Shown here piece by piece: positions 1 through 7,776 of a DNA stretch of 64,000 nucleotides. A program made the translations under genes and the position numbers. Every line of letters begins with the position of its first letter. The first letter of the stretch is position 1. The notes beneath the pieces were generated by a model that worked only from the letters and a program-made list of their open reading frames with translations, was not told where the DNA came from and did not search any database. The DNA is from Enhydrobacter sp. (GTDB lineage: Bacteria > Pseudomonadota > Alphaproteobacteria > Reyranellales > Reyranellaceae): positions 1-64,000 of the forward strand of contig JAHCJV010000016.1 of the NCBI GenBank assembly GCA_026126105.1, read 5' to 3'.

Positions 1-290
1 TTCTCTATGCAGGTGCGACTTATTCGCAGAACGCAAACTAAGGGACGTCCACAGCGCGGTCAAGCGACTTGGCGGGGGACGTGATCGTCACCGGTGCCAT
101 TGCGAATTCGCCTTTTGGATCAATCGGTTCGGGGGGCCAGAGGCGCGCTCCGGCACGCACTGTGGATGAGTGGACACGGAGGACTGGAGGGGACTGCGTG
201 GACTCAAGGACGAATCGCGTCCGATGCCGATGCCATCGGCATCAAAGCCGTCCTCGCCTGGTGGACGCGCTGAGGACGAGGCGCGCCACG
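1..290. other. intergenic stretch, no gene seen
   Basis: No convincing coding region: the open frames here lack family similarity and run antisense into the thioesterase that ends at 291. The only structure I see is a short inverted repeat with 9-bp arms at 223-231 and 235-243 around a 3-nt loop, on the downstream side of the thioesterase gene, which could help end its transcript. There is no following T-run, so I do not call it a terminator. Confidence 0.5.
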
Positions 291-725
291 CTAGAATCCC
301 TTCAGCCGATAGTTGCCGAGCACCGCCCGCAGTTCATCGTCGATCGGGTAGGGCACCTTGCCCTTGAGCCGCACCACCGTCATCTCGGCCGCGACGATGC
401 ACAGTTCGTCCTTGAAGGCGGCCGATCCGACGGTGATCGAGCTGGTCCCGATCTTCATCACGCCGGTGCCGAGTTCGACCTTGCCGGGCCAATGCGATTC
501 GGCGAGGAAGCTGACGTTCATGCCGGCGGAGATGCCGCGCACGCCATCCTCGCGCCGGGTCATCATGCCCAAGTCGCGGATGAAGGTGAGGCGAGCTGTC
601 TCGAGGTAGGCGCAGAGCGCCACGTTGTTGATGTGGCCCGCGGCGTCCTGGTCGGAGAAACGCACCGTATCGCTGCACCAATGCGGATAGATCGAACGAT
701 CCCGCAGTCTCTCGTCGCGTGACAT
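291..725 (-). CDS. acyl-CoA thioesterase, 4HBT hotdog family
   Basis: A 144-residue single hotdog-fold protein expected to hydrolyse an acyl-CoA thioester in the cytoplasm. The 4-hydroxybenzoyl-CoA thioesterase-type signature D-x-x-G-H-x-N-N is at residues 27-34 (Asp27 the likely catalytic acid), and length fits the family (130-150). I chose ATG 725 because the frame extended upstream (to 803) codes for an arginine-rich tail unlike the family. It is divergent from the MaoC gene at 815 and resembles the thioesterase at 2106, which carries the same D-A-x-G-H-I-N-N core. Substrate unknown. Confidence 0.85.
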   Translation of the reverse strand: MSRDERLRDRSIYPHWCSDTVRFSDQDAAGHINNVALCAYLETARLTFIRDLGMMTRREDGVRGISAGMNVSFLAESHWPGKVELGTGVMKIGTSSITVGSAAFKDELCIVAAEMTVVRLKGKVPYPIDDELRAVLGNYRLKGF

Positions 726-814
726 GACGCGGAGTGTAGCCGCATGGCGGCGCGACACCAGCGCCGGTGGAGCGGTCTTGTCAGGGCGGCGCCACCAAAG
801 CATGGTGCGCCGCG

Positions 815-1270
815 ATGAAGGACACGCCGCGTTACTGGGAAGATTACGAGATCGGTCAGAGATTCCCGTTGGGATCGACCGGCTTCACCGAGCAGGAGAT
901 CGTCGACTTCGCCAGACGATATGATCCGCAGGAATTCCATATCGACCGCGAGGCGGCCGGGCGGTCGATGTTCGGCGGCATCATCGCCTCGGGTTGGCAC
1001 ATCGCCGCCAAGATGATGCGGCTCTTCGTCGACAACTATGTCGATCATCGTACGGCGCTGGGCTCGCCCGGACTAGACGAGCTGCGCTGGCTGAAGCCGG
1101 TGCGGCCGGGCGACACGCTGACCGGCTGGGTCGAGTGCGCCGCCAAGGTGCCCTCGAAAAGCAAGCCGACGATGGGCGTGATCCACGAACGGTGGACGGT
1201 CACCAACCAGAAGGATGAGGTCGTGATGACGACCAGGGGCATCAACATGGTGCGGCGGAGACCCCGATGA
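815..1270 (+). CDS. MaoC-like (R)-hydratase family protein
   Basis: A 151-residue hotdog protein of the MaoC/enoyl-CoA hydratase 2 family, which reversibly adds water to trans-2-enoyl-CoA. The expected Asp37 and His42 lie in the segment R-Y-D-P-Q-E-F-H, followed by F-G-G-I-I-A-S-G-W-H in place of the usual A-H-G. The frame is open upstream to 767, but homologous proteins start around M-K-D-T, so ATG 815 is chosen. Its stop overlaps the start of the VOC gene (ATGA at 1267-1270), making it first in a four-gene translationally coupled set with two thioesterases. Which acyl-CoA it uses is not evident. Confidence 0.85.
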   Translation: MKDTPRYWEDYEIGQRFPLGSTGFTEQEIVDFARRYDPQEFHIDREAAGRSMFGGIIASGWHIAAKMMRLFVDNYVDHRTALGSPGLDELRWLKPVRPGDTLTGWVECAAKVPSKSKPTMGVIHERWTVTNQKDEVVMTTRGINMVRRRPR

Positions 1271-2109
1271 AGCACCCGGTGAAGGGGCTCGATCATGTCG
1301 TGGTCATGGTCGACGGCATCGATGCGGCCGAGGCGCAGTACGCCCGGCTCGGCTTCCAGGTCCAGCCGCGCGGCTTCCACAAGAAACTCGGCACGGCCAA
1401 TCACCTGATGGTCTTCGACACCGATTACTTCGAGATCCTGGGCATCGTCGAGGACACGCCGTTCAATGCCGAGCGACGCGAGTGGCTGAAGGACGGCGGC
1501 GGCCTGGCCAACGTGGCGCTGGCGACCGACGGTGCCGATCTGGCATTCGATGCGTTCAAGGCATCGGGGCTGAACCCCGACGCGCCGCTGTTCTTCGACC
1601 GCGCCGTGGAGATCGCGGGAAAGATCGAACAGGCGCAGTTCCGCACCGTGCGCATCCCCAAGACCAACATGCCGGTGGTCGGCTTCTTCGTCTGCGAGCA
1701 CATCACGCCGCAGTTCGTGTATCGGGCCGAGTGGGCGAAGCATCCCAATGGCGCGCGCGGCATCGCCGGCGTCACCGTGATCGCCGAGCAGCCGGCAAAG
1801 TGGACGGCGGAGCTCGAGAAGTATTTCGGCGCCGGATCGGTGACGTCCGAAGGGAGCGGAATCGTCGCCCACACCGGCACGCAGCCGATCCGCTACTTGA
1901 CGCGCGAGGATTACGCGGCGCGCTATCCCGGCACCACGGCGGTACGGCCGGGCGATCATCCGGCGCTGCTGAGCCTTCGTGTCGACAGCCTTGCCGCCTG
2001 CGAGGCGCTGCTGACGAGGAACGGCGTCAAGATCGTGAAGCCCGACGCTGGCCGCCTGCTCGTGCCGCCGTCCGAAGCCGCCCACCTGACCATCGAATTC
2101 GTGCAATGA
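1267..2109 (+). CDS. VOC-family glyoxalase-like protein
   Basis: A 280-residue protein with a vicinal-oxygen-chelate fold; the N-terminus G-L-D-H-V-V-V-M-V and the later H-L-M-V-F-D and Y-F-E-I-L-G segments are typical of the long glyoxalase-like subgroup, which often has two modules. Members include metal-dependent isomerases, dioxygenases and proteins with no known activity, so the reaction cannot be named. It overlaps the MaoC gene by 4 bp upstream and the thioesterase by 4 bp downstream, so it is probably made in fixed ratio with these acyl-CoA enzymes. Confidence 0.8.
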   Translation: MKHPVKGLDHVVVMVDGIDAAEAQYARLGFQVQPRGFHKKLGTANHLMVFDTDYFEILGIVEDTPFNAERREWLKDGGGLANVALATDGADLAFDAFKASGLNPDAPLFFDRAVEIAGKIEQAQFRTVRIPKTNMPVVGFFVCEHITPQFVYRAEWAKHPNGARGIAGVTVIAEQPAKWTAELEKYFGAGSVTSEGSGIVAHTGTQPIRYLTREDYAARYPGTTAVRPGDHPALLSLRVDSLAACEALLTRNGVKIVKPDAGRLLVPPSEAAHLTIEFVQ

Positions 2110-2549
2110 CCTTCGACCTTGCCGCCCGCGGCATCTACGGATTTGCCACGTCCGAGCATCTGCGCTTCGCCGACCTCGACGCCAACGGCCATATCAACAA
2201 CGGGTCGTTCATGGAACTGCTGGAGAATGCGCGCGTCTCCTATTTGCGCCAGATCGTGCGCTCGGGGCTGCCGCGCTTCCGGCTGGTCATCGGCCGCATC
2301 GAGGCCGACTTCAAGCGCCAGATGTTCTATCCCGGCACCGCGACCGCCTGCGCGCGCCTGATCGAGGCGCACGAGCGCAAGGTCGTGATCGGGCAGGGAC
2401 TGTTCGACGGCGAAGGCCAGTGCACGGCGGTGCAGAAGGTCATCATGGTGTCGCTCGACGAGGCGACGCATCGCAGCACGCCGTTCGATCCGGTCGTGCG
2501 GGCCGCGCTCGGGAAGATCGCCGCCTCGAAGGATGGACTCCCGGCATGA
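2106..2549 (+). CDS. acyl-CoA thioesterase, 4HBT hotdog family
   Basis: A 147-residue hotdog thioesterase with F-A-D-L-D-A-N-G-H-I-N-N at residues 21-32; Asp25 is the expected catalytic acid. The start ATG 2106 overlaps the VOC stop and its own stop overlaps the next gene (ATGA at 2546). The frame is open far upstream but antisense to nothing recognisable, so the coupled start is preferred. It shares its signature with the divergent thioesterase at 291-725, suggesting paralogues in the same pathway. Physiological substrate unknown. Confidence 0.85.
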   Translation: MTFDLAARGIYGFATSEHLRFADLDANGHINNGSFMELLENARVSYLRQIVRSGLPRFRLVIGRIEADFKRQMFYPGTATACARLIEAHERKVVIGQGLFDGEGQCTAVQKVIMVSLDEATHRSTPFDPVVRAALGKIAASKDGLPA

Positions 2550-3007
2550 GCGTGCAGATCCCCGAAGGCTTCAAGGAGCTGCACCTGCCCGACGATTTCG
2601 TGGCGCTGATCGGGCCGCTCTGGCTCAAGGCCGAGGGCGAGAAACTGCGCATCGGCCTGCCGCTAGAGCCGCGCCACGGCAACCCGATGGGCTGGGCTCA
2701 TGGCGGCCTGCTGGTCACCGTCGCCGACATGGTGATGGGGCTGGGCTCGGGCCATGCCACGCGCATCCGCTGGCCGCATCCGACGGTCTCGATGAGCACC
2801 GAGTTCGTGCGCGGCGCCAAGCTCGGCCAATGGCTCGAAGGCACGGCCCGGATCGCGCGACGCACCGTCAATTTCTGCTTCTGCAGCTGCGATCTCATCT
2901 GCGGCGGCGAGACGGTCCTGATCGCCTCGGGCGTGTTCAAGGTACCGGAGATCGACAGGATTCCGGAAGCCATGCGATCGAAGGTGATGGGCCGCTGGGG
3001 CGAGTAG
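2546..3007 (+). CDS. PaaI-family thioesterase
   Basis: A 153-residue hotdog protein of the PaaI subgroup: the core H-G-N-P-M-G-W-A-H-G-G-L-L is at about residues 44-56, followed by the A-D segment of the long helix. PaaI-type enzymes hydrolyse aryl- or acyl-CoA conjugates. The start overlaps the preceding thioesterase stop (ATGA). It ends the four-gene coupled run 815-3007 and is convergent with the membrane protein at 3057. Having two different hotdog thioesterase types plus MaoC in one transcript suggests disposal or release of a CoA intermediate, but the substrate is inference only. Confidence 0.85.
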   Translation: MSVQIPEGFKELHLPDDFVALIGPLWLKAEGEKLRIGLPLEPRHGNPMGWAHGGLLVTVADMVMGLGSGHATRIRWPHPTVSMSTEFVRGAKLGQWLEGTARIARRTVNFCFCSCDLICGGETVLIASGVFKVPEIDRIPEAMRSKVMGRWGE

Positions 3008-3056
3008 GGCGGGTGACAATCGAACCTTGACGCTTGCGCGCACCGAGCTTGAGTCG

Positions 3057-4646
3057 TCAGCCCTTCTTCCTGTTCTTCTTCTTGCGGTAGATCTTGTAGC
3101 GGTCGACGTCCATCAGGTGCTCGTACCGTTCGAACGCTTCGGCAAAGACCTTGTTCTGCTGGAAGTATTCGAGATAGTCGAACACCTTGCCCTGGCAGCG
3201 CGGCATGCCGGGGATGGTGTCGACGATCAGCAGGTCCGGCTTGCCCTTGGCAAAGTCCTCGGAGACGGCGTCGAACACGAACTTCTCGGTGTCGCCCATC
3301 GTGTCGGGCGCGTTGTAGAGGGCTGGAAAATCCTCGCAGTCGGCATAGACGCCCTGCACCACCCACATGGTCAGAAAGCGCATGGTCATGCGGCCGTCGA
3401 CGTAGTTCAGCATGGGCCAGAACGGGTAGATGCCGGGCGACAGCGTCATGATCGTGCGGTTCGGCGCGTTCTGCTCGACGATGTGGCGCAGGATGCCGCC
3501 GATCGAATCCTCGTACTGGAGCTGCTTGTAGAACGGCGGCGTGTAGAGGGCGGCCTGGAAGTAGAGCAGCACCATCAAGGTCGCGGTGATCACGGCGACA
3601 GGCAGTCGATGCAGGCTGCGGCTGATCGGCAGGTACCGGTCGATCGTCTGGGAAAGGGTGAAGGTCGCCAACAGGATCGCCGCCGACAGGGCCGGCAGCA
3701 CATGATAGGGCCAGCCTTTGGCCTGCGAGATCGCCGATACCGCTGCGCCGATGCCAAAAGCCAGCAGGGCGCGCGCGGCCAGCGCCCGGGTGAGAAAGAT
3801 CGCGAAGGCGCCGAAGATCAGCAGCGCGAGCAAGGTCGGCGCCATGACATTGCTGGTCAGTACCTGGCGCCAGCCCGCCTCGCCGATCGGCTCGTAGGAC
3901 TCGACGGCGAGCGGCATGACGAAACGGCCGAACTCGGAGAACACCGTGTACATCAGCACGAGATGCGCCAGCGCGACCGCGAAGATCGACCACGGGATGA
4001 GGTCCGTGAAGGTCGTGCGCCATCCGCGCCGCGCCAGCAGGAAAATTTCCACGGCCGCGGGAATGGCCAGGTAATAGGGCTTCATTGCCAGGAAAAGACC
4101 GGCCGTGAGGCCGATCGCAATCGAACTGACTCGCGATGGGTGGACGCCTTCGGCGCGCGCCATGGACGCGATCAGATAGGGCGCGCAGGCCACGAACATG
4201 ATGTGTTCGCGCTGGCCGAAATGCTCGTTGGGCAGGACAGAGAACAGGAATAACAGCACCGGCGGCAACAGCGCCTCGGTGAGCGCGTGGTCGGCGGACG
4301 GCACGATCCGGACGAGCCGGCTGCAGGCATAGAACGAGGCGGCGATGCCCGCCACGACCCATACAGTGAACCAGAAGGGGATTCCGCCAGGCAGCAGCTT
4401 CGCCGTGAGCACCGGCAGGGCGTGGACGATGAAGGTAAGCGGCAGGTTCTCGTCGATTACCTCGACGAACAGCGTCTCGCCGCCGACCCAGCGTGCCGAG
4501 ACGTCGAGGACGGCCGCGACGTCGTGATTGATCGGCGGAAAAAAATATCCAGCGAGCCACAGGACCGGCAGGACGAAAAGCGGCGCCAGCAACAGCCGTT
4601 CGAGGCGGGGCGAAAGGAGGGACGATTTGGCGGTAGCGGTTGGCAA
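3057..4646 (-). CDS. multi-pass membrane protein, probable GT-C type glycosyltransferase
   Basis: A roughly 529-residue protein with about ten hydrophobic segments and a soluble C-terminal part ending in a lysine-rich tail. An Asp-containing first loop (H-D-V-A-A-V-L-D, then E-N-L-P-L-T) resembles lipid-phosphate-dependent GT-C enzymes such as GT39/ArnT, but no decisive motif is present. The start is uncertain: I use TTG 4646, the only conventional start just outside the divergent methyltransferase at 4722; the reading frame stays open to 5234, antisense to that gene. Neighbours (methyltransferase, GT2 transferase, small flippase subunit) support a role in transferring sugars from polyprenyl phosphate to an envelope acceptor. 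Confidence 0.6.
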   Translation of the reverse strand: MPTATAKSSLLSPRLERLLLAPLFVLPVLWLAGYFFPPINHDVAAVLDVSARWVGGETLFVEVIDENLPLTFIVHALPVLTAKLLPGGIPFWFTVWVVAGIAASFYACSRLVRIVPSADHALTEALLPPVLLFLFSVLPNEHFGQREHIMFVACAPYLIASMARAEGVHPSRVSSIAIGLTAGLFLAMKPYYLAIPAAVEIFLLARRGWRTTFTDLIPWSIFAVALAHLVLMYTVFSEFGRFVMPLAVESYEPIGEAGWRQVLTSNVMAPTLLALLIFGAFAIFLTRALAARALLAFGIGAAVSAISQAKGWPYHVLPALSAAILLATFTLSQTIDRYLPISRSLHRLPVAVITATLMVLLYFQAALYTPPFYKQLQYEDSIGGILRHIVEQNAPNRTIMTLSPGIYPFWPMLNYVDGRMTMRFLTMWVVQGVYADCEDFPALYNAPDTMGDTEKFVFDAVSEDFAKGKPDLLIVDTIPGMPRCQGKVFDYLEYFQQNKVFAEAFERYEHLMDVDRYKIYRKKKNRKKG

Positions 4647-4721
4647 GGCCCGGCGAAGATACCATAAGCGTCGACCAATATTCCTATCCTTGCTTGACGA
4701 GGACAGGAGAAAGCGGAGGAC

Positions 4722-5462
4722 GTGGAGCGGGCTGAATACGAGCGCATGCACGCGGTCGAGGATCGCATGTGGTGGTATCGCGGCCTGCGGGCGCTCGTGG
4801 TGCAGGAGTTGGCGCGGGTGCTGGAGCCCCGTTCGCAGACCGGTCCGGTGCTCGATGCCGGATGCGGAACGGGCGGCATGCTGGCGCGCCTCGGCCCTTC
4901 GATCGAAGGCCGGCCGACCATCGGCCTCGAACACGATCCGGCCGCCGCGGCTCTGGCGCGGACCAAGTCCGACCGGCCGGTCGTGTCGGCCTCGGTCAAC
5001 GAAATGCCGCTGGGTGACGGCACCCTTTGCGGTTACGTCTCGCTGGACGTGCTCTGTCATGGCGGTGTCGACCCTGAGCGCGCCGCAAAGGAGGCGTGGC
5101 GTTGCCTCAAGCCCGGCGCGATCGCGCTGTTCAATCTGCCAGCCTATGGCTGGATGTTGTCGGCGCATGACCGGCGCGTGCACAATGTCCGCCGCTTCAC
5201 CCGTGGCCAGGCGCGTGCCTTGCTGGCCGGCCACGGGTTCAAGATCCTCAAGGCGACTTACTGGAACACCTTATTGTTTCCCCTGATGCTTCTTCATCGC
5301 CTCACCGAGCGTGCCGACGCCGACAGCGACGTACGCGACTTTCCGCGCTGGCTCGACGCGTTGTTCTCCGCGGCGCTCGCCGCCGAGCGCGCGATCGTCG
5401 GGACGGGCCTGTCCCTGCCGTTTGGCGGATCGTTGCTGATCGTGGCAGCGCGCGATGGTTGA
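4722..5462 (+). CDS. class I SAM-dependent methyltransferase
   Basis: A 246-residue Rossmann-fold methyltransferase. Motif I is V-L-D-A-G-C-G-T-G-G at residues 43-52, the acidic end of strand 2 is G-L-E-H-D, and motif III is R-C-L-K-P-G. GTG 4722 is preceded by GCGGAGGA at normal spacing. The C-terminal half is hydrophobic with a late A-A-E-R segment, as in methyltransferases of polysaccharide clusters. The gene overlaps the GT2 gene by 8 bp, so it belongs to the same transcript. Acceptor unknown; a lipid-linked or envelope sugar is inferred from context. Confidence 0.85.
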   Translation: MERAEYERMHAVEDRMWWYRGLRALVVQELARVLEPRSQTGPVLDAGCGTGGMLARLGPSIEGRPTIGLEHDPAAAALARTKSDRPVVSASVNEMPLGDGTLCGYVSLDVLCHGGVDPERAAKEAWRCLKPGAIALFNLPAYGWMLSAHDRRVHNVRRFTRGQARALLAGHGFKILKATYWNTLLFPLMLLHRLTERADADSDVRDFPRWLDALFSAALAAERAIVGTGLSLPFGGSLLIVAARDG

Positions 5463-6498
5463 GGCACCTGCATCGGCTCCGGCGCTGTCGATCGTGGTGC
5501 CGGTCTACAATGGCGCGGCGACCGTCGGCGAACTGGTTGCCGCCCTGCGCGCGCTCGACATCGAGGGCGGGCTGGAGATCGTCCTGGCAGTCGACGGCAG
5601 CCCGGACAACAGCCTCGACGTCTGCAAGAAGCTCGCCGCGGAGCCCGGCGCGCCAGTGATCGTGCTGAGCCTCAGCCGGAACTTCGGTGAGCACAACGCC
5701 GTGATGGCGGGTCTTGCGCGGGCTCGCGGCGCCTTCGCCATCACGATGGACGACGATCTGCAGAACCCGCCGTCCGAGGTGAAGCGCCTGTTCGAGCATG
5801 CGCGCGACGGCGGCTACGACGCGGTCTACACCTACTATGCGGAAAAGAAGCACGCCGCCTGGCGCAACCTCGGCAGCCGGTTCACCAACTGGTGCGCCGA
5901 TCATCTGATCGACAAGCCCAAGGGCCTCTACCTCTCGAGCTTCCGCTGTATCTCGGCCTTCGTTCGCGAGCACATCACGGCGGGCTACGAAGGCCCGTTC
6001 CCCTATGTCGACGGCCTGGTTTTTCAGGTGACGCAGAATGTCGGCCGGCTAGAGGTCCACCACCTGCCCCGCAGCGAGGGACGCTCGAACTACACGCTGG
6101 CGCGGCTGTTCCGCCTGTGGCTGTCGATGTTCCTGAATTTCTCCGTGATTCCGCTGCGCTTCGCCACGCTGTTCGGGATTGCGTTCGGCGCGCTCGGCGC
6201 GCTCACGGCGATCATCGTCATTGTCGAGGCGATCTCCTCGAACAAGCCGCCGCAAGGCTGGGCCTCGCTGATGGTCGCCGTGCTCGTGCTGGCGGGTGTC
6301 CAGCTCATCGTCGTCGGCGTGATCGGCGAATATCTCGGGCGCATGTTCCTCTCGGTCAATCGCAAGCCGCAGTATCTGGTGCGCGAGGTCTTCAGGCGGG
6401 GTACCGCCGGCGGGCTGGAGATCGAGCGCCCGCCCGTCAATACGCAGGCAGCCGGACAGCCCTATCGCGTGCCGTCGCAGGCGGAGGCGGAGAGATGA
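5455..6498 (+). CDS. GT2 polyprenyl-phosphate glycosyltransferase (ArnC/DPM1/GtrB type)
   Basis: A 347-residue enzyme expected to move a sugar from a nucleotide donor to undecaprenyl phosphate at the inner face of the cytoplasmic membrane. The GT2 start S-I-V-V-P-V-Y-N is at residues 12-19, and the metal/donor motif M-D-D-D-L-Q at 98-103. Two membrane segments lie near residues 225-290, followed by the G-E-Y-L-G-R-x-F helix and K-P-x-Y, the usual C-terminal arrangement. It overlaps both neighbours (8 bp and 4 bp). Together with the next gene it forms the synthase plus flippase pair known from lipid A and O-antigen modification systems. Confidence 0.9.
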   Translation: MVEAPASAPALSIVVPVYNGAATVGELVAALRALDIEGGLEIVLAVDGSPDNSLDVCKKLAAEPGAPVIVLSLSRNFGEHNAVMAGLARARGAFAITMDDDLQNPPSEVKRLFEHARDGGYDAVYTYYAEKKHAAWRNLGSRFTNWCADHLIDKPKGLYLSSFRCISAFVREHITAGYEGPFPYVDGLVFQVTQNVGRLEVHHLPRSEGRSNYTLARLFRLWLSMFLNFSVIPLRFATLFGIAFGALGALTAIIVIVEAISSNKPPQGWASLMVAVLVLAGVQLIVVGVIGEYLGRMFLSVNRKPQYLVREVFRRGTAGGLEIERPPVNTQAAGQPYRVPSQAEAER

Positions 6499-6827
6499 TG
6501 ATCTACTACGTGGTGCTGGGGATCGGCATCCTGGCCGGAATCGGAGGCCAGGTGCTGCTCAAAGCCGGCGCCGACGCTCCGACGCTCGTCGGGCAGCTGC
6601 TGCGGCCGTCGACCCTGCTTGGCTTGGCGCTCTATGGCTCCGCTGCCTTCCTTTACATTTTCGCGCTGCGCAAGATTCCGGTGTCGATCGCCTTTCCAAG
6701 CGTTTCGCTCTCCTATGCAATCGTTGCCGTGTTGGGCCACTACCTGTTCGGCGAGCCATTCGGAATCAAGCAGATCGGCGGCATCGCGCTCATCGTGGGC
6801 GGCGTCGTGCTGATCAACCAAGGATGA
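6495..6827 (+). CDS. small EamA/SMR-type membrane protein, probable lipid-sugar flippase subunit
   Basis: A 110-residue protein with four predicted membrane helices, the size and shape of ArnE/ArnF or small multidrug-resistance subunits: an N-terminal I-G-G-Q-V-L-L-K-A-G segment, a middle A-L-R-K-I-P-V-S-I-A-F-P segment and a C-terminal G-G-I-A-L-I-V-G-G-V helix. The start is ATG 6495, overlapping the GT2 stop. Such proteins work as dimers; ArnE/F translocate an undecaprenyl-phosphate sugar. That function fits the two preceding genes, but SMR-type efflux cannot be excluded. Confidence 0.8.
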   Translation: MMIYYVVLGIGILAGIGGQVLLKAGADAPTLVGQLLRPSTLLGLALYGSAAFLYIFALRKIPVSIAFPSVSLSYAIVAVLGHYLFGEPFGIKQIGGIALIVGGVVLINQG

Positions 6828-6837
6828 GGAGACGACC

Positions 6838-7701
6838 GTGACTTACGAGCAGATCAGGTACGACATCAAGGACGGCATCCTGACGATCACTTTGAACAGG
6901 CCGGACAAGCTCAACGCCTTCACCGGCAAGATGCTGTCGGAGCTGCTCGACGCCATGGATCGCGCCGATCGCGACGACGACGTGCGCGCCGTGGTCTTCA
7001 CCGGCGCCGGTAGAGGCTTCTGCGCGGGGGCGGACCTGTCGGGCGGTGCCAACACCTTCAATGCGGAGAATCGCGGTCCGGTCGATCCTGGCCTGGACGG
7101 CCATCGCGACGGCGGGGGCCTGTTCACCCTGCGCCTCTACGAGTCCCTGAAGCCCACCATCGCGGCGTGCAATGGGCCGGCCGTCGGTGTCGGCATCACC
7201 ATGCAGCTCGCGATGGATGTGCGGCTCGCATCGGAGGCGGCACGCTACGGCTTCGTCTTCACCCGCCGTGCGATCGTCATGGAGGCCTGCTCGAGCTGGT
7301 TCCTGCCGCGACTGGTCGGCCCGCAGCAGGCGCTGGAATGGGTGATGACGGGCCGTGTCTTTCCGGCGGACGAGGCGCTCAAGGGCCGCCTCGTCCGCTC
7401 GGTGCACAAGCCCGACGAGCTGCTGCCCGCCGCCTACGCGCTGGCGCGCGAGATTGCCGACAACACTGCGCCGGTCTCGGTCGCGCTCAACCGCCAGATG
7501 ATCTGGAAGATGCTTGGCGCCGACCATCCGATGGAAGCGCACAAGGTCGATTCCAAGGGCATCTACGCGCGCGGCAAATCGGACGACGTGAAGGAGGGCG
7601 TGACCGCCTTCCTGGAAAAGCGTCCGGCCCGCTTCCCGATGAAGGTCAGCGACGGCATGCCGTCCTACTATCCGTGGTGGAAAGAGCGGATGTTCAATTA
7701 G
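6838..7701 (+). CDS. enoyl-CoA hydratase/isomerase (crotonase family)
   Basis: A 287-residue crotonase-fold enzyme. I-T-L-N-R-P-D-K-L-N-A is at residues 17-27 and the oxyanion-hole segment F-C-A-G-A-D at 61-66; the second oxyanion element N-G-P-A-V-G follows near residue 112. The segment where hydratases carry a catalytic Glu reads M-E-A-C-S-S-W-F-L-P-R. GTG 6838 has a strong GAGGAGA site upstream, 10 bp after the flippase gene, so read-through from that operon is possible. It is clearly paralogous to the crotonase at 10461-11282: both begin M-T-Y-E and share most core motifs. Substrate not determinable. Confidence 0.9.
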   Translation: MTYEQIRYDIKDGILTITLNRPDKLNAFTGKMLSELLDAMDRADRDDDVRAVVFTGAGRGFCAGADLSGGANTFNAENRGPVDPGLDGHRDGGGLFTLRLYESLKPTIAACNGPAVGVGITMQLAMDVRLASEAARYGFVFTRRAIVMEACSSWFLPRLVGPQQALEWVMTGRVFPADEALKGRLVRSVHKPDELLPAAYALAREIADNTAPVSVALNRQMIWKMLGADHPMEAHKVDSKGIYARGKSDDVKEGVTAFLEKRPARFPMKVSDGMPSYYPWWKERMFN

Positions 7702-7776
7702 GCTGGGAGCGCGGCGTTGATGGAGACATCCGCTTGCGGCAATCTCCGCCGCAACAATCGCCCTTCGGAGGAATAC

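Noticed and set aside
1..290. DnaA-box-like words (TGTGGA, TCCACAG) hinting at an origin.
   Set aside because: None matches TTATCCACA closely, and there is no AT-rich unwinding region or replication gene.
170..367. Short plus-strand frame at the left end.
   Set aside because: Overlaps the thioesterase on the other strand and shows no domain; repetitive GGACT-like bases explain it.
2698..4665. A 655-codon minus-strand frame starting with ATG 4665, overlapping the membrane transferase.
   Set aside because: It has an ATG but its translation is arginine/proline-rich and not membrane-like, whereas the other frame shows regular hydrophobic helices.
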